A DNA stretch of 64,000 nucleotides. Origin: Bacillus pumilus. Lineage in GTDB: Bacteria > Bacillota > Bacilli > Bacillales > Bacillaceae. The position numbers were made by a program, and so were the translations under genes. The notes under the pieces were generated by a model. The model was not told where the DNA came from, made no database searches, and was given only the letters and a program-made list of their open reading frames with translations. The DNA is taken from assembly GCA_001938995.1 (NCBI GenBank), contig MKZN01000002.1, forward strand, positions 1 to 64,000, written 5' to 3'. Positions 8,762 through 18,270 of the stretch are shown piece by piece. Position 1 is the first letter of the stretch, and each line of letters opens with the position of its first letter.

Positions 8762-9364
8762 TTAGATTGTCCGTTTTCGATTGGGGCGGATTTTTTTCAG
8801 TAAGAAATAAAAAACAATGAGCAGGATGGCAATCGCCATGATCGGAGTTGTATATGTATGAGCGATACTTTGAATATGCACCCAATTTGTTCCAAGTTGC
8901 ATTCCAAGATAAATAAATAAAATCGACCATGGGATGGCGGCTAACCCAGTCAACAGAACAAATTTGAGAAATGACATCTTGGCAATACCCGCAGGAATTG
9001 AGATGGCATGGCGCACAACGGGAATAAAGCGTGCGGTAAAAACCACACCTGTTCCATACCGGTCAAACCAGCGCTCTGCGGTTTCAATATGATGCTCATG
9101 AATGAATAAGTATTTTCCGTACTTTGTTAAAAAAGGTCTCCCGCCATATAAGCCAATCCAGTAAATAAAGCACTGGGCAATCGTTCCTCCAATGACACCA
9201 GCGATCACAGCTCCGGTAAATCCAATTGTTCCTGTTGATACCATATATCCGCCATAGGCAAGTACAATTTCACTTGGGATGATTTCTATCATTAAACCAA
9301 GTGCAACCCCCACGTAACCAAGACTCGTCAACCACATTAACATTTCATGAAATAGATATCCCAT
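8762..9364 (-). CDS. yngC: DedA/YngC family membrane protein
   Basis: A 200-residue DedA-family (VTT/SNARE-associated domain) membrane protein, closely resembling B. subtilis YngC as I remember it. Motifs include 'GLMIEIIPSEIVLAYGGYMV', 'GGTIAQCFIYWIGLYGGRPF' and 'FTARFIPVVRHAISIPAG', the last holding the conserved F-x-R-x(2)-P-x(2)-R pattern. The family is linked to membrane homeostasis and lipid scrambling/flipping; some members move undecaprenyl phosphate. Length is normal. It is transcribed alone. Its position among yng-type genes agrees with the name. Confidence 0.9.
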   Translation of the reverse strand: MGYLFHEMLMWLTSLGYVGVALGLMIEIIPSEIVLAYGGYMVSTGTIGFTGAVIAGVIGGTIAQCFIYWIGLYGGRPFLTKYGKYLFIHEHHIETAERWFDRYGTGVVFTARFIPVVRHAISIPAGIAKMSFLKFVLLTGLAAIPWSILFIYLGMQLGTNWVHIQSIAHTYTTPIMAIAILLIVFYFLLKKIRPNRKRTI

Positions 9365-9637
9365 TCATTTCACACTGCCTTCTATAATTTTCTTACAGCA
9401 TTCTTATATGAGCCTATGCTTGTTTTGCTTCTCTCATGAGTATGCTTTACATATATGATAGTGTGATTCCGTTGCTGCTTTGAAAACACCAAAAGCATGT
9501 GAAGGTGAGTCACATCCTCTCGAGATTCAGTGAAGGCGTTTTAAAATGATTTTTAAAAAACATGAACAGCCTGTATCCGTTTTTGCAACAGCTCATGATA
9601 TAATCTGTAAGACGAAACGAACTGGTGGTGCACAATC

Positions 9638-9868
9638 ATGTATTTAACAGTTGCAGAAACAGCTGAATATCTCGATGTTTCAGAAGCGTATATTGAAAAA
9701 TTAATCCAACAACACAAGATACGTGCCGTGTTTGACGGAGAATCTTATCTTATTTATCAAGGTCAGTTTCAAACCCATATGAAACAGCTTGAACAGTATA
9801 AGGAGCTCGTCCAAGAAATATTAAATGAACCAATTCCAGAAGACCCAGATGTAAAAGATGAAGACTAA
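9638..9868 (+). CDS. Small excisionase-type helix-turn-helix protein
   Basis: A 76-residue protein with an HTH_17/MerR-like winged helix at residues 1-45 ('YLTVAETAEYLDVSEAYIEK', then 'IRAVFDGESYLIYQGQFQTH') and an acidic tail. Such proteins are often called excisionases, but no integrase or phage gene lies near, so a chromosomal DNA-binding role is more likely. The RBS is weak (GGTGGTG). It is flanked by the divergent yngC gene and the converging germination operon, with a shared terminator downstream. Confidence 0.75.
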   Translation: MYLTVAETAEYLDVSEAYIEKLIQQHKIRAVFDGESYLIYQGQFQTHMKQLEQYKELVQEILNEPIPEDPDVKDED

Positions 9869-9916
9869 AAGAGACTGTGTGAAAAGAGGCGACTCATTTC
9901 ATACAGTCTTTTTTTA
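9866..9916. terminator. Bidirectional terminator
   Basis: AGACTGTGTGAAA (9872-9884) pairs with TTTCATACAGTCT (9897-9909), with T-rich tails on both strands. Confidence 0.85.
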
Positions 9917-11014
9917 TTGGCTCACGCCTGTTTGAACTAGCTTCATCTGACATTTCACTTGAATATCAGCGTCAGGGTAGATTTTCTGCCATTTCTCAGG
10001 TGTCATGGATTTGTCTTCTGCGCGATACTTCAGACCAAGTCCAAGGGGATCTATTTTTTGTTTTTTAAATGAATGAACAAGATCTATCCCTTGCTGGGCA
10101 ACTCGTTTTTCCACTTCTTTTTCGACATGTTGTAAAATAGAAGGGTTATCAATTTTTTTTGATTTCATGAATTCTTTTAATTCACCCTTGAGCTTAATTT
10201 CAATCGAGATATGTGGCTTATTGGTTAGGTCATCTGTTGGTTTTATTTGATAGGAGACATGTGATTTAATATTTTCAATGACGACATGTGTTCTTCCTTC
10301 ATCATCAAATCTAAATTCAAAAATTCCATTTTTATGATTCTCCACCATGGCTTTAAATGTAAAAGTTTCCTCTCCAGAAAGCCTCCCGACCATTTTTTTG
10401 TGATTAAAAAGAGCGAGACCTGAAACTTTCATTGCATGGCTTGTCTTCTCAATATAAGGGAGATAGGCATCGACCCCTTTTGCGAGCATCTGATTCATAA
10501 AAATATGTTGATTGGTCACTGGTTGGTTGCCTTCTCGCATATTTTGAGTGAGTAGATCCGACAGATACACGCCAATATTTAAATTGGATTGATTTATTTT
10601 TGTAAACAATAGATCTTCTACTTCTCCGCCTACAACGGCAAACACTTGTCTTGAACCAATGATAGGGTCGCGGTAAATGTAATTCATCAAATCAATCATC
10701 CCAATTTCTGTCGCTAGCTTTTCACTGACTAAAATCACGAGCACTTGTCCCATGACAACTTGAAAGGGAGATTTCTCTGAAATGAGAAACTGTATATTAC
10801 TTATGGTGTTTGACCTGGCACTTAATATTTGATAGCTGCCTTGTTGCTCATTTTTAAACACTGGGAAGACAAAGAAACCCTTCATTTCGCCATCTTCGAC
10901 TAAATCAAATCCTGCCGCCTGAGAGATATTTAATTCGTCTAAAAGACGCGGCTGTGCACAGCTAGTTAAGAACAGACTGAATAACATAAGAGCGATCAAA
11001 AGGTAACGTTTCAT
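9914..11014 (-). CDS. Germinant receptor C subunit (Ger(x)C lipoprotein)
   Basis: A 366-residue Ger(x)C family lipoprotein, the membrane-anchored C subunit of a spore nutrient receptor in the inner spore membrane. The signal peptide ends in lipobox LTSC, giving a lipid-modified Cys at about residue 19. Family features include 'LLDELNISQAAGFDLVEDGE' just after it, the central 'YRDPIIGSRQVFAVVGGEVE', and a C-terminal domain with 'FKKQKIDPLGLGLKYRAED'. Its ATG overlaps the stop of the B-subunit gene by 4 nt (translational coupling). It is the last gene of the operon. Confidence 0.95.
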   Translation of the reverse strand: MKRYLLIALMLFSLFLTSCAQPRLLDELNISQAAGFDLVEDGEMKGFFVFPVFKNEQQGSYQILSARSNTISNIQFLISEKSPFQVVMGQVLVILVSEKLATEIGMIDLMNYIYRDPIIGSRQVFAVVGGEVEDLLFTKINQSNLNIGVYLSDLLTQNMREGNQPVTNQHIFMNQMLAKGVDAYLPYIEKTSHAMKVSGLALFNHKKMVGRLSGEETFTFKAMVENHKNGIFEFRFDDEGRTHVVIENIKSHVSYQIKPTDDLTNKPHISIEIKLKGELKEFMKSKKIDNPSILQHVEKEVEKRVAQQGIDLVHSFKKQKIDPLGLGLKYRAEDKSMTPEKWQKIYPDADIQVKCQMKLVQTGVSQ

Positions 11015-12108
11015 GCTCGTTTTTTCACCAACTTTTTTTTCAGCATTAATATGATGATCAAGCAGATAATCAACCCATATACTAGAATATATCCGCTATA
11101 TTCAACCCATTTGTTAAAGGCTTCAAAGGAGGTTGCCCCAATAAAAAACGAAAACATGCCCAAAATGAGGAGGCTAAGTGTGATTAACGTCGTCGATTGA
11201 CTTACGCTAAACATTTGTTTCGCCATCCTGCTCGCTGCCCACAAAGGAATCGCGATATTTGGGACAATCAGTAAAAGCCATAATGAGATTTCAAGAAATT
11301 CAAAGCGCTGAATAAACGGAAGTTTCACAATACTCGTCAATGTCAATGTCGGCCATTTCGTTAGTTTCAGCTGTGCACTTGAATAATATGAAATGGATAC
11401 GAGGAAAACGAACAAATTCAAGCACGTGGTGAACAATGCACCCATGTGGGCATATTTTTGCGATGATTGCGCTTTTTTAATAAAGGGATAATACACAAGT
11501 AGCGTTTCAAAACCAAACATTGTTAAGGAGGCATCTTTAACGCCTGCGATCACTTCCAAGAAGGTATGATCAAACATCGGGAACATGTACCGAAGTTTGC
11601 TATATTTCATCACATAAAAGCAGATAAAGATACTCCAATATGTCAGGACGATGCTAAAGAATGCCCAGCCAGTTATTGTTCTAAATCCGCCCGTGTGAAT
11701 ATAATAAATCAATAATAGCAACACAGCACCAAACAACAGACCAGGAATTTCTTTAAACAGCCATACATGAATGACATCCATATAATGAACAAGCACCGTC
11801 AAAGATAAAGAAGCAAAGTACAGGATGTAAAGGATATTCAAAAGTTGACCAATCCATTTGCCAAACACGTATTGTGTAATTTCGCTAAATTCAGCTGATG
11901 GTGCATGCCGAAACATAAAATATATGAGAAAGATCATCACATTCACACTCAAACCGGCGATCAGTATAGCCATCCATCCATCATTATTTAATGAGCGGGC
12001 AAGGTTGGTTTGAAAGTTTAAAATACCGATGCCTACCTGATTGGCATTGATTAAAAAAAACACAAGAAAAGGGGATATTTGAAATTTTTCTTTCACAGAT
12101 GAGGCCAC
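11011..12108 (-). CDS. Germinant receptor B subunit (GerAB-type permease)
   Basis: A 365-residue, ten-helix protein of the endospore germination permease family (APC superfamily), the subunit generally thought to bind the nutrient germinant. The family start 'KFQISPFLVFFLINANQVGIG' is clear, followed by 'IAGLSVNVMIFLIYFMF' and regular hydrophobic helices to the C-terminus. The start is GTG at 12108 behind AAGGGAGTG; it begins 12 nt after the A-subunit stop. Which germinant it senses cannot be read from sequence. Confidence 0.94.
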   Translation of the reverse strand: MASSVKEKFQISPFLVFFLINANQVGIGILNFQTNLARSLNNDGWMAILIAGLSVNVMIFLIYFMFRHAPSAEFSEITQYVFGKWIGQLLNILYILYFASLSLTVLVHYMDVIHVWLFKEIPGLLFGAVLLLLIYYIHTGGFRTITGWAFFSIVLTYWSIFICFYVMKYSKLRYMFPMFDHTFLEVIAGVKDASLTMFGFETLLVYYPFIKKAQSSQKYAHMGALFTTCLNLFVFLVSISYYSSAQLKLTKWPTLTLTSIVKLPFIQRFEFLEISLWLLLIVPNIAIPLWAASRMAKQMFSVSQSTTLITLSLLILGMFSFFIGATSFEAFNKWVEYSGYILVYGLIICLIIILMLKKKLVKKRA

Positions 12109-12120
12109 AGTTTCACTCCC

Positions 12121-13608
12121 TTATTCATAAAAATCATTTTTCCCCTTCCGACCTTGTTTCGGTTTTGATCGATGAATGGTTTGATTTTGTGGATGTAAAT
12201 TGGTTGGCCTTTTATTCAAAAAGCGAAGCTGAGGGCGAAATAGACTTCCCTTTAAATCAGCTAGACGAAATGGATAAATCGGCTCTAAATACGGCTGACC
12301 AATTGATGTTAATTTCATTAAATGAGTAAGGAGAAAGCAGCCCATGACAGCAATGCCTAGTGCCCCCCATACCTGAGCTGCAAACAGGAATGGAAAGCGC
12401 AAAAGACGAATGGCATTGCCCATTTTGTAAATAGGTGTCACAAAAGAGGCAAGAGCAGATAAAGCCACCATAATAAGCAAAATATTACTCGTTAATCCAG
12501 CTGACACTGCTGCCTGACCAATAACAATCCCGCCAACAATACCGAGTGTCTGTCCCACTTTTGCTGGCAAACGAGAACCAGCTTCTCTCAGTAATTCAAT
12601 CGACGTCTCTAAAAACAAGGCTTCAACGATCGGGGGAAAGGGGACGAGATTACGTGAAGCCACAATCGTTTCTAATAAATCCTTTGGAATCAGTTCGTAA
12701 TGAAATGTTAAAACTGCTACATATAATGGCGTTGCAAAAATAGAAAATATAACGGCGAAAATGCGTAAAAGCCTCAAAATGGTTGCCGAAATCCACGACA
12801 TGTTATAATCTTCCATCGTCGTAAAGTATTCAAGTAATATGGTCGGTGCAAGTAGGGTATGAGGAGAACCATCAACCATAATGGCAATTTTCCCTTCTGA
12901 TAAACCGGAAGAGACACGATCTGGTCTTTCTGTATTTAACAACAATGGAAAGATGGTATTAGATACGTCATAAAGGATTTGCGCAAGATAATTCGCATCT
13001 AAGATTTGATCATAATCAATATCTTCAATTCGCTGAATGACTGTGTTTATGTTTTGTGGACTCGCCAACTTGTCAATATAGATAACGGCTACTTTTGTTT
13101 GAGACACAGTACCTACAGTTTTTTCAACAACTTTGAGGTTAGGAGTGGGGAGTCTTCTCCTCAGTAAATTTAAGTTGGTATCAAGAAGCTCGACAAAGGC
13201 TTCTTGTGCGCTAATGATGCCAAATTCAATATCTGGTGTACTCACTTGTCTGCCTTTTTTTTCATCGATCGGCAAAAGAAGTGTTTTGCCCCAATCTGTC
13301 TCAATCCGAACAGCGATACTGCCTCTATGAAGAGCTTCTTCTATTTTTTGAGTGTCGCTTGTGATGATTACTTGTTCTATTGGAATGATTTCTTTTAGCC
13401 CTTCAAGCGTCGGTGTTTGATGTAATTGTTTGACGAAAGGCAACACCTGTTCATGTAGTAAATTGCCGTTAATCAAAGAGCGAAAATAGGAAATGCTGTA
13501 TAGATACTCTTCGCTACGTGATAATTCATTGATAAAATCAGAGGAATGAGACAATGTCTCAAATACTGGATTTGGATCTTTCGTCTGTTCTTGGTTTTTC
13601 TTTCGCAC
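12121..13608 (-). CDS. Germinant receptor A subunit (GerAA-type spore germination protein)
   Basis: A 495-residue GerA family protein. A soluble N-terminal domain (about residues 1-280) carries 'VAVIYIDKLASPQNINTVIQ' and 'SSGLSEGKIAIMVDGSPHTL'. The membrane domain starts around residue 285, with the conserved 'LIPKDLLETIVASRNLVPFP' and 'FLETSIELLREAGSRLPAKV'. Length is typical. The start is GTG at 13608 behind AAAGGAGG. The A-B-C order matches a complete receptor operon. The locus is closest in context to B. subtilis yndDEF, but I cannot assign orthology. Confidence 0.95.
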   Translation of the reverse strand: MRKKNQEQTKDPNPVFETLSHSSDFINELSRSEEYLYSISYFRSLINGNLLHEQVLPFVKQLHQTPTLEGLKEIIPIEQVIITSDTQKIEEALHRGSIAVRIETDWGKTLLLPIDEKKGRQVSTPDIEFGIISAQEAFVELLDTNLNLLRRRLPTPNLKVVEKTVGTVSQTKVAVIYIDKLASPQNINTVIQRIEDIDYDQILDANYLAQILYDVSNTIFPLLLNTERPDRVSSGLSEGKIAIMVDGSPHTLLAPTILLEYFTTMEDYNMSWISATILRLLRIFAVIFSIFATPLYVAVLTFHYELIPKDLLETIVASRNLVPFPPIVEALFLETSIELLREAGSRLPAKVGQTLGIVGGIVIGQAAVSAGLTSNILLIMVALSALASFVTPIYKMGNAIRLLRFPFLFAAQVWGALGIAVMGCFLLTHLMKLTSIGQPYLEPIYPFRLADLKGSLFRPQLRFLNKRPTNLHPQNQTIHRSKPKQGRKGKNDFYE

Positions 13609-13670
13609 TTAGTCCGTCCTCCTTTCATGGTTTTCCTCTATTATCCAACCAGTTGCCTTAAGATATGCAT

Positions 13671-13710
13671 AAAAAAAGCGTTCAGCCTGATTTAGCCGGA
13701 CGCTTTTTTT
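13671..13710 (-). terminator. Terminator after glcF
   Basis: On the minus strand AAAAAAAGCGT...CGGC pairs with GCT...ACGCTTTTTTT around an internal bulge, ending in seven T. It overlaps the glcF 3' end. Confidence 0.8.
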
Positions 13711-15035
13711 CCATATTGAACCGCTTCTACTAACAAATCAGCAAGGTGAACAGCGCTCAATTTCGATGTGTCACCTGAACGCTCGATCCCTGCGACCATT
13801 TGTAATTGACAGCCTGGGTTAGAGGTGACAATCGTGGTCGCTAATGTGTTACTGACTTCTGTCATCTTATGATCTAAGATGTGCATCGACATGTTTGGCT
13901 GTAATAAGTTGTATATCCCTGCTGAACCACAGCAACGATCGGCATCTTTCATTTCTCTCAGAGACACACCTGCAATCGCCTTCATAAGAAGTCTCGGCGC
14001 ATGATGTACACCCATTCCATTCCGTAAATGACACGAGTCTTGATAGGTGATGATCTGCTCTGGTAAGGCTAAGTGAACCCGCTGATGAAAATCAAGCTCA
14101 ACCAGTATTTCAGATAAGTCTTTTATTTTCTGTGAGAATGCCTCACTTCGCTGATGAAAAGAGGGATCATCCTTTAACAAATGATCGTAATCTTTTAAAA
14201 AGGCACCACAGCCTCCCGCATTCATCACAATGGCATCCACATCCGTCTCCTCAAATGCGACAATATTCCGCTTTGCTAACTGTTTTGCCAGATTCTTTTC
14301 ACCACTGTGACCATGGAGCGCTCCGCAGCACGTCTGCCTAGAAGGCGTGACAACGTCGCATCCTGCCAGACGTAAAAGATAAATAGTCGCTTCATTTGTG
14401 TTGAAAAACATCGTATCCATTAAACAGCCAGAAAAAAAAGCTACCCGTTTTCTAGTAGCACCAATCGCTTTGTACTCGGTCAAGCGGCTGTTTGTTTTCT
14501 GTTGTCTTGGCACTTTTGGTAATGCCCGTTCCATTAGTTGTAAGTGGGGAGGTAGAACCTTCAAGATCCCTGTCTTGTGAGCAGCTGTTTGCAGACCTGA
14601 TATTTGATAAAATCTAAGCCATCCTGCTACTGATCGCATCCGTCTTTGGTAGGGGAATAGTCCTTTAAACACCGCACGCCTTATTAATTTCACAGGGAAT
14701 GATTGCTTTTTATGTTGCTGAATGATATCTCTTGCCTCTTCAAGTAAACGTCCATATTTGACACCAGAAGGGCATACGGGTTCACATGCACGGCAGCCGA
14801 GACAAAGGTTGAGTGAGTGTTCAACATCTTTATCTATCTCAATCACGCCGTCTCTTACTGCTTTCATTAAAGCAATTCGGCCGCGTGGAGAATGCGTTTC
14901 CTGCTGACCAGATTCAAGATAAGTAGGGCAGGAGGGAAGACAGAAGCCGCAGCGCATACAATTGAGTAACTCTTCTTCATCCATCTGCTGTTGAAACTTT
15001 AGCTGCATCTCTTGTTGTTTAGAAAAAGATGTCAT
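13692..15035 (-). CDS. glcF: Glycolate oxidase iron-sulfur subunit GlcF
   Basis: A 447-residue heterodisulfide-reductase-like subunit that passes electrons from GlcD to the respiratory chain. Two 4Fe-4S ferredoxin motifs are seen: Cys26/29/32-Cys36Pro and Cys78/81/84-Cys88Pro. Two CCG domains follow, with 'CGALHGHSGEKN' and 'DRCCGSAGIYNLLQP'. Length is normal. Its start overlaps the glcD stop by 4 nt, so the two are translationally coupled. Together they would oxidise glycolate (or a related 2-hydroxy acid such as D-lactate) to the 2-oxo acid. Confidence 0.93.
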   Translation of the reverse strand: MTSFSKQQEMQLKFQQQMDEEELLNCMRCGFCLPSCPTYLESGQQETHSPRGRIALMKAVRDGVIEIDKDVEHSLNLCLGCRACEPVCPSGVKYGRLLEEARDIIQQHKKQSFPVKLIRRAVFKGLFPYQRRMRSVAGWLRFYQISGLQTAAHKTGILKVLPPHLQLMERALPKVPRQQKTNSRLTEYKAIGATRKRVAFFSGCLMDTMFFNTNEATIYLLRLAGCDVVTPSRQTCCGALHGHSGEKNLAKQLAKRNIVAFEETDVDAIVMNAGGCGAFLKDYDHLLKDDPSFHQRSEAFSQKIKDLSEILVELDFHQRVHLALPEQIITYQDSCHLRNGMGVHHAPRLLMKAIAGVSLREMKDADRCCGSAGIYNLLQPNMSMHILDHKMTEVSNTLATTIVTSNPGCQLQMVAGIERSGDTSKLSAVHLADLLVEAVQYGKKASG

Positions 15036-16441
15036 GAGATGACCACCCGCTTTCTTGCTGCCTTTGCAAATATCTTATCTGGATTCATGAGATGACCTGG
15101 ATCTAGTGCCTGCTTGATCGCTTTCATAGCAGCGATTCCTTCTTTTTTGACCTTCAGTTCTAAATAAGGTGCTTTCATCATGCCGACGCCATGTTCTCCC
15201 GTAATGGTGCCACCTAACGACACCGCTTTTTCAAAAATGGCTTGAAAGGCTGCTTCAACACGTTTCATTTCTTCTTCGTTTCTTGCATCTGTTGCACAGG
15301 TGGGATGTAGGTTCCCGTCACCCGCATGACCAAATGTACAAATCTTCACCTCGTATGCTTTGGCAATTTCCTCAATCGCGCGTACCATTTTGGCCATTTC
15401 TGACCGAGGGACTGTCGCATCTTCTAAGATCGTTGTGGGACTTAAGCGGGCAAGTGCTGATAAGGCGGAGCGTCTTGCTGTTAATAATGCATCTGCTTCT
15501 TCATTAGTGGTGGCGATATTCACACGTGTTGCTCCGTTTCTTCGGCAGACGTCAGCTATTTTTTTCATATCACGGGCAACAGCTTCAGGACTGCCGTCTT
15601 GTTCAATTAACAGCACAGCTCGAACGTCTGTAGGCAGTCCGATTTTTGCGAAATCCTCGACCACTTCAAGGGTAGGCTGATCCATAAATTCCAATGTAGC
15701 AGGGATGATGCGCTCAGCAATAATAGCTGAGACAGAAGTGGCGGCATCTTCTAGGCTTTCATATAGACAAAGCATCGTTTGTTTCGTTTCAGGAAGTGGC
15801 AAGAGCTTGAGTGTTGCTTCAGTGACAATCCCAAGTGTTCCTTCTGAGCCAACGAATAATCGGGTCATATCATATCCCGCCACATCTTTGGCGAGCTTAC
15901 CACCTGTTTTGATGGTGTCGCCATTTGGCAATACCACTTCAAGACCAAGGACATAATCTCTTGTCACACCGTATTTCAATCCCCTTAAACCACCTGAATT
16001 CTCATTGATGTTTCCACCTAATGTGGAGATTTTCATTGAGCTTGGATCAGGTGGATAGAATAGCGCTTTTTTCTCTACTTGATGAATGAGCTCCTCTGTA
16101 ATCAAACCAGGCTGGACTGTGGCTGTAAGGTTTTCCTCATCAATCTCTAATAACCGATTCATGCGTGTAAACAGTACAACCAGTCCGCCTTGCGCGGGAC
16201 ATGTTCCCGCGCACAGATTGGTTCCCGATCCTCTTGGGACGATCGGAACATTGTATGCGGCGCAAAGACGTACAATTTGCTGCACTTCTTCTGCGTTTTT
16301 GGGGCTCACAACGGCATCTGGCATTTGCTGAAAATTCGGTGTAGCGTCATAAGAGTACGCAAGACGATCCGCCTGATTGTCACTTACATACTGTGCACCG
16401 ACAATCTCTTTTAACTGGATAGAAAATTCAGAATTCAACAA
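15032..16441 (-). CDS. glcD: Glycolate oxidase FAD subunit GlcD
   Basis: A 469-residue FAD-linked oxidase of the VAO/PCMH family. The PP-loop and FAD contacts are visible: 'VPRGSGTNLCAGTCPAQGGL', 'STLGGNINENSGGLRGLKYG', 'LFVGSEGTLGIVTEATLKLL'. The C-terminal substrate/metal site 'ICTFGHAGDGNLHP' and 'GGTITGEHGVGMMKAPYL' are present. I place the start at TTG 16441: GGGAGGGA sits 6 nt before it, the size then matches GlcD of relatives (about 470), and upstream codons (to 16504) are non-homologous. TTG at 16438 is an alternative. Operon with glcF. Confidence 0.92.
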   Translation of the reverse strand: MLNSEFSIQLKEIVGAQYVSDNQADRLAYSYDATPNFQQMPDAVVSPKNAEEVQQIVRLCAAYNVPIVPRGSGTNLCAGTCPAQGGLVVLFTRMNRLLEIDEENLTATVQPGLITEELIHQVEKKALFYPPDPSSMKISTLGGNINENSGGLRGLKYGVTRDYVLGLEVVLPNGDTIKTGGKLAKDVAGYDMTRLFVGSEGTLGIVTEATLKLLPLPETKQTMLCLYESLEDAATSVSAIIAERIIPATLEFMDQPTLEVVEDFAKIGLPTDVRAVLLIEQDGSPEAVARDMKKIADVCRRNGATRVNIATTNEEADALLTARRSALSALARLSPTTILEDATVPRSEMAKMVRAIEEIAKAYEVKICTFGHAGDGNLHPTCATDARNEEEMKRVEAAFQAIFEKAVSLGGTITGEHGVGMMKAPYLELKVKKEGIAAMKAIKQALDPGHLMNPDKIFAKAARKRVVIS

Positions 16442-16728
16442 CTGCAATCCCTCCCACCGTTTTGATTGATCGTTTCTTCCAGTATAAAAAAGAACGAGCC
16501 TCATTTCTATAGACGATGTTACAAATCATTGGATGGTGTCACTAGTGTTTGTGTATCATGTTCTAGCAGGTATCTCGCAATGTGCATGCTTTTTGGATCA
16601 CCTGGGTCGTTTCACACCCCTTGCCATTTACATGATCATACCATCATATGCTGGGACATCACTTTCTTTTCTTGTGAGTTATGCTAAAATAATAAACACA
16701 AATGAAGGAAATGAAAGGGGACATCGTC

Positions 16729-17307
16729 ATGACGTTGCAACATCGCTTACAAGATTTATTGAAAGAAGGGCAAGCGCTGACGGACTTTGAATATGACGAA
16801 GCGGCGCGTCAACAATGGGCGTTAGAAGGCGCACGAATACAAGAAGAAGCACGCTTTAGCGATATCTATATCGAACGTGTAGACAAGGAATCTGAAGAAA
16901 TGATTCAAACTGAATCACCGTCATTTTTAAACACTCCGCTTACATATGTCAAAAGCCATCAAAAAGAATTCATATATATCGAATCAAAGTGGTTTGATGT
17001 GGTGAAAGTAGATGGATTGGCCATTGAATGGGATGAAGTCTTTCAAACATATACCGTGTTGTTCGGATTGAAACGTCCTAAAAAAGACACGGGATTCCTA
17101 AGAGAGTTGTTGTCAAAATGGAATGGAGCACAGCTTCAATTTAATGGGCAAGACGGTTTATTTGATGTGAATTTACCGCTTCTAGAATTGGAGGATATCC
17201 GTGAAGAGATGTCTTTCATTGAGATCATATCAGCAGTGTACCGATGTTTGTTCCGTTTGATCTTACAGCTTGAGAACAATGAATCAAAGAACGGCTCACA
17301 ATCCTGA
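16729..17307 (+). CDS. Uncharacterised cytoplasmic protein
   Basis: A 192-residue soluble protein I do not recognise. It is acidic, with no signal peptide or membrane segment. The N-terminal third is helical and charged ('QHRLQDLLKEGQALTDFEYD', then 'EEARFSDIYIERVDKESEEM'). The middle has alternating strand-like stretches ('FIYIESKWFDVVKVDGLAIE', 'TYTVLFGLKRP'). The C-terminus is a helix rich in Leu/Ile. ATG 16729 follows GAAAGGGGACATCGTC; an upstream in-frame ATG at 16702 lacks an RBS. It is a single gene with its own terminator, whose stem contains the stop codon. Confidence 0.75.
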   Translation: MTLQHRLQDLLKEGQALTDFEYDEAARQQWALEGARIQEEARFSDIYIERVDKESEEMIQTESPSFLNTPLTYVKSHQKEFIYIESKWFDVVKVDGLAIEWDEVFQTYTVLFGLKRPKKDTGFLRELLSKWNGAQLQFNGQDGLFDVNLPLLELEDIREEMSFIEIISAVYRCLFRLILQLENNESKNGSQS

Positions 17308-17318
17308 GCCGTTTTTTC
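17289..17318 (+). terminator. Terminator of the 192-residue protein gene
   Basis: AACGGCTCA (17290-17298) pairs with TGAGCCGTT (17305-17313), followed by T6. The TGA of the stem is the stop codon. Confidence 0.9.
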
Positions 17319-17439
17319 GTGTTTTTTTCTAACGGGATGGAGGCTCAAACGTCACTATGAGGATCGAATGGTTTCTGCTTTTCTCCTTTTTCATAAAAGC
17401 GTATGATAGAGAAAAGATAAAGAAAGGATTTTCACTCCT

Positions 17440-18246
17440 ATGAATCAACCAAACATACAATTTTCTAAGCTTGCAAATTTTAGAGAAGTAGGCGGGCTTC
17501 GTGCAACAGGTGATATGGAGATCAAGCGGGGAATGATTTATCGATCCGCAGATTTATCCCGTCTGACAAAACAAGACATCACCATGTTCACGAAGCTTGG
17601 AGTTCAAACCATTTGTGACCTTCGCACGACCTCAGAGCGCAAATCACATCCGCCGAAGATCAAGGAACATGACAAGATCATCCATATCCCGATGCAGCCT
17701 GACAGCATGATGCCAAGTAAATGGACCATGTTCCGCATGCTGACAACAGAAGGACGATCCCTTTCGTTTACACCCATCATGAAAGATTTATACAACAGTA
17801 TGCTCCATAAGCGGAAGGAAGAGATTCAGCAATTGTTCACACTGCTCTCAGATGAAACAAATTATCCACTGATGCTTCACTGTACAAGCGGGAAGGACCG
17901 TACCGGCTTTTTATCGGCCATCATCCAATTAGCAGTAGGGGTCCCCGTGTCTACCGTTTTATCAGAATACATGCGGTCAAATGAAGGCGTCCAAATACTA
18001 GTGAAGAGACAAGAACGATTTGTTCGAATGATGAGCTTGTACCGAGTGTCAAGGGCTCAAATTCAACCGCTACTCGGTGTACAGCAAGATTATCTTGAGG
18101 ATGTGCTCCATGAGATGATGGACACATACGGGAGCGCAGAACGGTATTTAATAGAAGCATGCAACGTACCGAAAGATCAGATCGATCAATTGAAAAACAT
18201 CCTACTGATCCCGGCGACTGGCATTCCATCAAACAATGCAGAATAA
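17440..18246 (+). CDS. Protein-tyrosine phosphatase (dual-specificity-like)
   Basis: A 268-residue phosphatase of the Tyr_phosphatase_3 family (relatives include mycobacterial PtpB-like lipid/protein phosphatases). The P-loop HCTSGKDRTGF lies at residues 147-157, with nucleophile Cys148 and Arg154, fitting HCxxGxxR. The N-terminal 'LANFREVGGLRATGDMEIKR' and 'GMIYRSADLSRLT' are the family opening, and 'TICDLRTTSER' holds the general-acid-loop Asp/Arg. AGAAAGGAT precedes the ATG at 17440. yngK follows 24 nt after the stop with no terminator, so they may be cotranscribed. Confidence 0.9.
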   Translation: MNQPNIQFSKLANFREVGGLRATGDMEIKRGMIYRSADLSRLTKQDITMFTKLGVQTICDLRTTSERKSHPPKIKEHDKIIHIPMQPDSMMPSKWTMFRMLTTEGRSLSFTPIMKDLYNSMLHKRKEEIQQLFTLLSDETNYPLMLHCTSGKDRTGFLSAIIQLAVGVPVSTVLSEYMRSNEGVQILVKRQERFVRMMSLYRVSRAQIQPLLGVQQDYLEDVLHEMMDTYGSAERYLIEACNVPKDQIDQLKNILLIPATGIPSNNAE

Positions 18247-18270
18247 ACTGAATGTGAGGTGATTGCCATC

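Noticed and set aside
15283-16331. Several plus-strand open frames of 60-106 codons across glcD
   Set aside because: They are antisense to a complete, motif-bearing gene and lack RBS; ordinary shadows.
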